Assembly (NCBI GenBank): GCA_017411885.1
Contig: JAFQPF010000089.1
Span: 1-20,606, forward strand
Source: Clostridia bacterium
GTDB taxonomy: Bacteria; Bacillota_A; Clostridia; Oscillospirales; CAG-272
Direction: 5' to 3'
Length of the DNA: 20,606 nt
In this document: positions 16,736 through 20,606 of the stretch, piece by piece
How positions within the stretch are numbered: position 1 is the first letter of the stretch
Layout: every line of letters starts with the position of its first letter
Made by a program: the position numbers and the translations under genes
Notes under the pieces: generated by a model
What the model was told of the DNA's origin: nothing
Databases searched by the model: none
The model's input: the letters and a program-made list of their open reading frames with translations, nothing else

Positions 16736-17143
16736 TTATACTACTCTGAAAAATTCAAGCTCTTCGCCATCCGGCCCTTTTACAAAGGCAATGTTAATGC
16801 TCATCTTTTCGGGCTCGGAATCAAGCGGTACGGTCTTGGGGTATGTAAGCGGCTCGGCACCGTGAGCTACCGCCCTTTCAAATGCCGCGTCAACGTCTTC
16901 AACCTCCATAGCAAGGTGTATCCACTTGCCCTTGTTGCTGTATTCATCACCGCCGCCTGCGAAAAGCTCAAATATTCCGCCGTCGCCGATAGTAAGCATC
17001 TGTATACGCTTTTCACCCTCGCCCCAGGCAGCATAAGGCTTCATGCCGAGTGCCTCGGTATAAAACGCGATCGATTTTTCAAGATCCTTGCACTTGAGTC
17101 CTATATGATGAAATTTAAGTCCCTTTATAAGCTCGTTTGACAT
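16736..17143 (-). CDS. VOC (glyoxalase-fold) family protein
   Basis: 135 residues from the chosen start. It has paired beta-alpha-beta-beta-beta units with the metal-ligand pattern of the fold: H13 (FHHIGL), E59 (GIFELF), H76 (WIHLAMEV) and E130 (PDGEELEFF). This could be a lactoylglutathione-lyase-like, epimerase or isomerase enzyme; the neighbours point to a sugar or keto-acid substrate. The frame reaches back to 17173, but GGAG six bases before the ATG at 17143 and the fold boundary favour the shorter form. Confidence 0.85.
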   Translation of the reverse strand: MSNELIKGLKFHHIGLKCKDLEKSIAFYTEALGMKPYAAWGEGEKRIQMLTIGDGGIFELFAGGGDEYSNKGKWIHLAMEVEDVDAAFERAVAHGAEPLTYPKTVPLDSEPEKMSINIAFVKGPDGEELEFFRVV

Positions 17144-17178
17144 AATTTTCTCCATTCCGGCTAACATAGCCAAATTCA

Positions 17179-17211
17179 GATAATGGGCGGTATATAAAAC
17201 CGCCCATTGTC
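17179..17211. terminator. Terminator-like hairpin between the dehydrogenase and VOC genes
   Basis: A 13-bp stem with one G-T type mismatch and a 7-base loop (17192-17198). The T-run sits on the plus strand side (17213-17217). On the minus strand, the coding direction, the hairpin is preceded by A's and followed by mixed sequence, so it may only partly reduce read-through into the VOC gene. Confidence 0.5.
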
Positions 17212-17218
17212 ATTTTTA

Positions 17219-18388
17219 TTAATTGTTGTATGTATTTGAAAGGTTAGCGACCTCACCCGAAGCCTCTGCCTTCTTTACGTTTGACATCTTGATTCTTTCC
17301 TGAAGCAGATCATAGAACTCGTCTGCGTTTCCGGGAAGCTCGATAGTCTTGTCTGTCCATGCGGAAAGGTGCATAGCATTGGAGATCGAAAGACCGTTGA
17401 TGCCCTCATATCCGGGAGCGAGAAGGGGTGTTCCCTTAAGGATATGATTTGTGAAGTTTTCGATAATGAGAAGATGCTCCTGCTTCTTGCGCTCTTCAAA
17501 TCTTACCTCGAATACGTCGGTCATAGGCTTTGCAAAGCCCTCCTTGGAGCCGTAGCAATATTCGCGCTCATCCTTCTGTGTTCTGTGGAAAACAAGCTTG
17601 CCGTTTTCGCAGATAAGCTTACCGCGCGAACCGCTGATCTCAAGTCTGTTCGTACCGGGAGTTTCGCCTGTAGTTGTGATGAACACGCCTGTCGCGCCGT
17701 TAGCATACTCAGCATATGCGGTAACGTCGTCCTCTACCTCGATATCGTGATACTTACCAAAGCTCATAAATGCGCGGATCTTGGTAGGCATACCGAAGAT
17801 CCACTGCCAAAGGTCGAGGTTGTGGGGGCACTGATTGAGAAGAACGCCGCCGCCTTCACCCTCCCAGGTTGCACGCCATGTACCGCTGTTATAATACTGC
17901 TGTGTACGGTACCAGTCTGTGATTATCCATACGCATCTCTTGAGCTCACCGAGCTCACCGCCCTGAACAAATTCACGTGCCTTCTGGAAGATGGGATTTG
18001 TTCTCTGGTTATACATTATACCGAAAGCCTTGCCGCTGTTCTTTGCGACCTCCATCATTTCGATAACCTTCTTTGTATAAACGCCGATCGGCTTTTCCGA
18101 AAGAACGTGAAGTCCCGCATTGAACGCATCGATAGCGATCACGGGATGCATATAGTGGGGTGTAGCGATAATAACCGCGTCTATAAGTCCGCTTGCAAGA
18201 AGCTTCTTATAATCGTCAAAAAGCGCGATACCATCGCCAAAATTTTCCTTTACCCAGTCAAGACGCTTGGGGTTTGTGTCACAAGCGGCGGCAAGCACAG
18301 CGTTTTCGATCATATCTGTCGCAAGCTGACGAACGTGCTGTGTACCCATATTACCTATACCGATGACGGCATAACGTACTTTTTCCAT
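17219..18388 (-). CDS. Gfo/Idh/MocA family NAD(P)-dependent oxidoreductase
   Basis: 389 residues from the chosen start. The N-terminal Rossmann fold has GIGNMG (10-15), then the conserved SEKP (97-100) whose lysine (K99) sits at the active site. The second domain has NQCPHNLDL (184-192), where H188 and D191 match the usual catalytic pair. The family oxidises or reduces sugars, inositols and related polyols. The frame is open to 18472, but GGAGG before the ATG at 18388 and the Rossmann start fix it. It is first in a unit with VOC, LsrG-like and glycosidase genes, which suggests catabolism of a glycoside through an oxidised sugar. Confidence 0.92.
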   Translation of the reverse strand: MEKVRYAVIGIGNMGTQHVRQLATDMIENAVLAAACDTNPKRLDWVKENFGDGIALFDDYKKLLASGLIDAVIIATPHYMHPVIAIDAFNAGLHVLSEKPIGVYTKKVIEMMEVAKNSGKAFGIMYNQRTNPIFQKAREFVQGGELGELKRCVWIITDWYRTQQYYNSGTWRATWEGEGGGVLLNQCPHNLDLWQWIFGMPTKIRAFMSFGKYHDIEVEDDVTAYAEYANGATGVFITTTGETPGTNRLEISGSRGKLICENGKLVFHRTQKDEREYCYGSKEGFAKPMTDVFEVRFEERKKQEHLLIIENFTNHILKGTPLLAPGYEGINGLSISNAMHLSAWTDKTIELPGNADEFYDLLQERIKMSNVKKAEASGEVANLSNTYNN

Positions 18389-18431
18389 AATAATCCTCCG
18401 TATTATAAGGCATACGCCTTTAGTTACCTTA

Positions 18432-18460
18432 ATTATATAACCTATCCCCGATAATTGCAA
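18432..18460 (-). promoter_or_regulatory. Promoter of the Gfo/Idh operon
   Basis: On the minus strand TTGCAA (18460-18455), a 17-bp spacer and TATAAT (18437-18432), about 45 bp before the start codon. A short palindrome (AAGGC, loop GTAT, GCCTT) lies between the -10 and the ribosome site and could be an operator. Confidence 0.75.
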
Positions 18461-18493
18461 TAGCAAATTCAAATTTCATAAATAATTGCTATT
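18459..18493 (-). terminator. Weak hairpin after TmcAL
   Basis: AATAGCAA (18459-18466) and TTGCTATT (18486-18493) can pair around an 18-base loop right after the TmcAL stop. It is AT-rich with no T-run on the minus strand and overlaps the next promoter, so its efficiency as a terminator is doubtful. Confidence 0.3.
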
Positions 18494-18495
18494 TT

Positions 18496-19689
18496 TTATT
18501 TTTTGTCGATAAATATTCCCTGTTTGAAAAGCTCAGCCGAGGGCAAAGGCTTTGGTAATGCAAGCGTGTATAAGCTCTCTGTTTTCAGCGCAAGCTCCTT
18601 TGCATACTCAAGCCCTGCTTCATCATAGCCCGAGACGTTGGTTATAACGGGAATTTTTGATACTTCCTTCATACGCTTTAACAGCAAAAGCCCGGTTTCG
18701 TTTGCGGCAAGCGCGCGCACACATAACGGCGGTCGCTTGAAATCGATCTCCAAGAGACCGAGCATACACGACAGGACCGCGCGTCTTATCCGCGCGTTTG
18801 TGTATTTTTTCGTTGCGGCAAGCGTAAAGAACTCATTGATATCACGCGCATTGTGAGCACAATTACAAAGCCTGTATTCAAGCCCGTCACACATTTCAGC
18901 GTATTCCGAAAGCTCCTCGGGCTTTGCAAGTCTGAAATATGAAAGTATCGCCGGTCCAAGCCTTTCAATGCTCGCGCCTATCATACCGGTCTTCTTCGCT
19001 TCTTCGTATACAGGCAAGCAAGCTTTGGAAACGTATGACGATATATCCTTACCGTTCATTATACGCGTACGCAAAAAGCTCGCGCTCACAAAGCCCGCAT
19101 CACTTACAGTATCGTTGTATCCGCTGCCCTCACGCTTGACCGTTTCAAGCTTCATTTCAGCGTCAAGCGAGCCTGCCGCCTTGATATATTCAAGAGCAAG
19201 AATGTTGTTTGGCGTGCTGATCTTGTCCGCAAAATCCTTGCCGTAAAGCATTTCGGCAGAGTTATATCTTGCCTGCATATGCCCTGACGCACGCTCGGCA
19301 TCCTTAAGTGACAAAAGCTTTTTCTTGTATTCATCCGAAGCAAGGTGCTCCGCTATGCTTTCAAGCTCGTTTATATCTCCCGATTCGCTTCCGAACAAAA
19401 GTCTGTCACAAACACCTGTCGCGTTTGCTATATACACGCCCGCTCTTGCAAAATACTCTGCACTGCCGAAGCTGCACGGTGCAGGCAATTCAAGCACAAG
19501 ATCACACCCCGCAGCGAGCGCAAGCCTTGCCCGCATCACCGCCGGCATTATCGCCGGCTCTGCGCGCTGTACTATATCAGAGGACATCACGGCTATTACC
19601 GCGTCGCTTTCCCTTTTAGCGTAGTGTATCGCATATTCATGCCCCGGGTGAAGCGGATTAAACTCACAGATTATCGCAGTAGTTTTCAA
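18496..19689 (-). CDS. tmcAL: tRNA(Met) cytidine acetate ligase (TmcAL/YlbM)
   Basis: 397 residues from the chosen start, normal for the family. It is an HIGH-type nucleotidyltransferase that makes ac4C at the wobble base of elongator tRNA-Met from acetate and ATP. The N-terminus ICEFNPLHPGH (7-17) holds the HxGH motif. QRAEPA (41-46), DLVLELPAP, FGSAEYFA and VKREGSGYND are further family marks, and SASFLRTRI lies at the SATxIR position. The frame continues upstream into the acetate kinase gene, but the family begins at TTAIICEFNP, so TTG at 19689 is chosen. An AAGGAG site lies 12 bases before it, a longer spacing than usual. Its neighbour acetate kinase deals with acetate too, a common arrangement in Clostridia. 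Confidence 0.9.
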   Translation of the reverse strand: MKTTAIICEFNPLHPGHEYAIHYAKRESDAVIAVMSSDIVQRAEPAIMPAVMRARLALAAGCDLVLELPAPCSFGSAEYFARAGVYIANATGVCDRLLFGSESGDINELESIAEHLASDEYKKKLLSLKDAERASGHMQARYNSAEMLYGKDFADKISTPNNILALEYIKAAGSLDAEMKLETVKREGSGYNDTVSDAGFVSASFLRTRIMNGKDISSYVSKACLPVYEEAKKTGMIGASIERLGPAILSYFRLAKPEELSEYAEMCDGLEYRLCNCAHNARDINEFFTLAATKKYTNARIRRAVLSCMLGLLEIDFKRPPLCVRALAANETGLLLLKRMKEVSKIPVITNVSGYDEAGLEYAKELALKTESLYTLALPKPLPSAELFKQGIFIDKK

Positions 19690-19701
19690 TATATCGCTAA
19701 A

Positions 19702-19707
19702 CTCCTT
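19702..19707 (-). promoter_or_regulatory. Ribosome site for the TTG start of tmcAL
   Basis: AAGGAG on the minus strand, 12 bases before TTG 19689-19687. No ATG or GTG lies in a suitable place in frame. Confidence 0.5.
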
Positions 19708-19727
19708 CAAAAATTTGTAAAATTCTC

Positions 19728-19756
19728 TTGATATTGTCGTGAAATTGTAGTATAAT
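19728..19756 (+). promoter_or_regulatory. Promoter of ackA
   Basis: TTGATA (19728-19733), 17-bp spacer, TATAAT (19751-19756). The leader to the ATG at 19854 is about 90 bases and contains TGATCGCGC / TGATCACGC direct repeats 22 bp apart and the palindrome CGTGATCACG (19792-19801). Confidence 0.85.
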
Positions 19757-19853
19757 GGTAGTTGACGTTTATGATCGCGCGCATAAATACACGTGATCAC
19801 GCCTATATTATACCACAAATTTGCAGATATGCAAGCATATGGAGGAAATAAAA

Positions 19854-20606
19854 ATGAATGTACTCGTTGTAAATGCGGGAAGCTCATCTCTTAAGTATCA
19901 GCTTTTCGACACCAATACCGAAAAGGTACTCGCAAAGGGTAACTGCGAAAGAATCGGAGACGGCGGACTTTTCTCGCACAAGCTCCCCGATAATCCCGAG
20001 CTTAACATAAAGCTTGAGATCGACATTCCCAACCACACAGAGGCTACAAAGATCGTAGTTAAATATCTTACAGACCCCGTTCACGGCGTTGTAAAGAGCA
20101 TGGACGAGATCGAAGCTGTAGGTCACAGAATAGTCCACGGCGGTGCTTACCTCAAGGAAAGCGTGCTCGTAGACGATGAAGTAATCAAGAAGCTTGAGGG
20201 CTGTCTTGACCTCGCTCCTCTTCATACAGCGGCTCACCTTATGGGTATCCGCGGATGCATCGAGGTTATGCCGAACACTCCTCAGGTAGTAGTAATGGAT
20301 ACAGCCTTCCATTCGACAATGCCTGCTGAGGCTTATACATACGCACTTCCCAAGGATATGTGCGAAAAGTACCACATCCGCCGCTACGGCTTCCACGGTA
20401 CCTCCCACAGATACGTTTCGGGCGAAATGGCAAAGCTTCTTGACAAGCCCGTCGAGGAAACAAAGATCGTTACCTGCCACATCGGTAACGGCTCGTCTAT
20501 CTCGGCAGTAAAGGGCGGCAAGGTAATCGACACGAGCATGGGATTTACTCCCCTTGACGGTATTATAATGGGTACACGTTGCGGTGCTATCGACCCGGCT
20601 ATCGTT
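19854..20606 (+). CDS. ackA: Acetate kinase, 3' end beyond the window
   Basis: 251 codons are present and the frame is open to the last base, about 60 percent of a usual ~400-residue AckA. The N-terminus [19 protein letters not shown] has the phosphate-binding NAGSSS loop. VGHRIVHGG, the FHGTSHRYV motif, [12 protein letters not shown] and the signature [24 protein letters not shown] follow in order. The enzyme turns acetyl phosphate and ADP into acetate and ATP, the last step of acetate fermentation. The GGAGG site before the ATG is strong. No pta gene is seen on the left; it may be elsewhere or to the right. Confidence 0.96.
   Translation, partial: [251 protein letters not shown]

Noticed and set aside
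17369..18454. A 361-codon open frame on the plus strand
   Set aside because: It lies antisense to the clear Gfo/Idh gene, has no ribosome site and no family motif; it is a codon-bias shadow.
19884..20480. A 198-codon minus-strand frame
   Set aside because: It is antisense to acetate kinase, which has all signature motifs and a strong start.

Overview
The window looks like a piece of chromosome from an anaerobic, probably gut-associated Clostridia (Firmicutes) species. I base this on strong AGGAGG-type ribosome binding sites, sigma-A-like promoters with 17-bp spacers, GTG and TTG starts next to ATG, a biotin-dependent Na+-pumping decarboxylase operon, acetate kinase beside a TmcAL gene, and several intracellular-type glycosidases. 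The genus cannot be fixed from the sequence alone. Coding density is very high and no intergenic stretch exceeds 300 bp. I found no rRNA, tRNA, insertion sequence, prophage gene or CRISPR array.

Layout from left to right. (1) 1-1252, minus: a DUF1887/Card1-like protein (CARF-like domain plus PD-(D/E)xK nuclease-like domain) ending in a perfect palindrome. (2) 1305-3852, minus: a two-gene unit of a five-bladed beta-propeller glycosidase-like protein and a serine beta-lactamase-fold hydrolase. It is transcribed divergently from (3) 4005-5531, plus: a GH31 glycosidase. The two promoters stand back to back. (4) 5585-8749, minus: a histidine phosphatase followed by a Cu+ P1B-ATPase that carries a CopZ-like domain fused to its C-terminus. 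(5) 8866-13882, minus: a five-gene operon (acyl-CoA carboxyltransferase-like, OadG, biotin carrier, OadB, OadA/5S) driven by two overlapping promoters. Its parts together resemble a transcarboxylase joined to a sodium pump. (6) 14177-15181, plus: a DUF4349 lipoprotein. (7) 15227-18388, minus: a Gfo/Idh/MocA dehydrogenase, a VOC protein, an LsrG-like ABM protein and an (alpha/alpha)6 glycosidase, probably a sugar-catabolism unit. (8) 18496-19689, minus: TmcAL, divergent from (9) 19854-20606, plus: acetate kinase, cut by the window end.

Taken together, these genes suggest a fermenter. Glycosidases and a sugar dehydrogenase unit feed glycolysis. The Na+ decarboxylase complex couples decarboxylation or transcarboxylation to an ion gradient, and acetate kinase makes ATP. 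Most of the content is housekeeping or known accessory metabolism. The points that most deserve checking are the orphan Card1-like protein with altered active-site motifs, the possible in-frame internal start that would make a free CopZ from copA, the divergent 12S-like subunit in the Na+ pump operon, and its offset double promoter.
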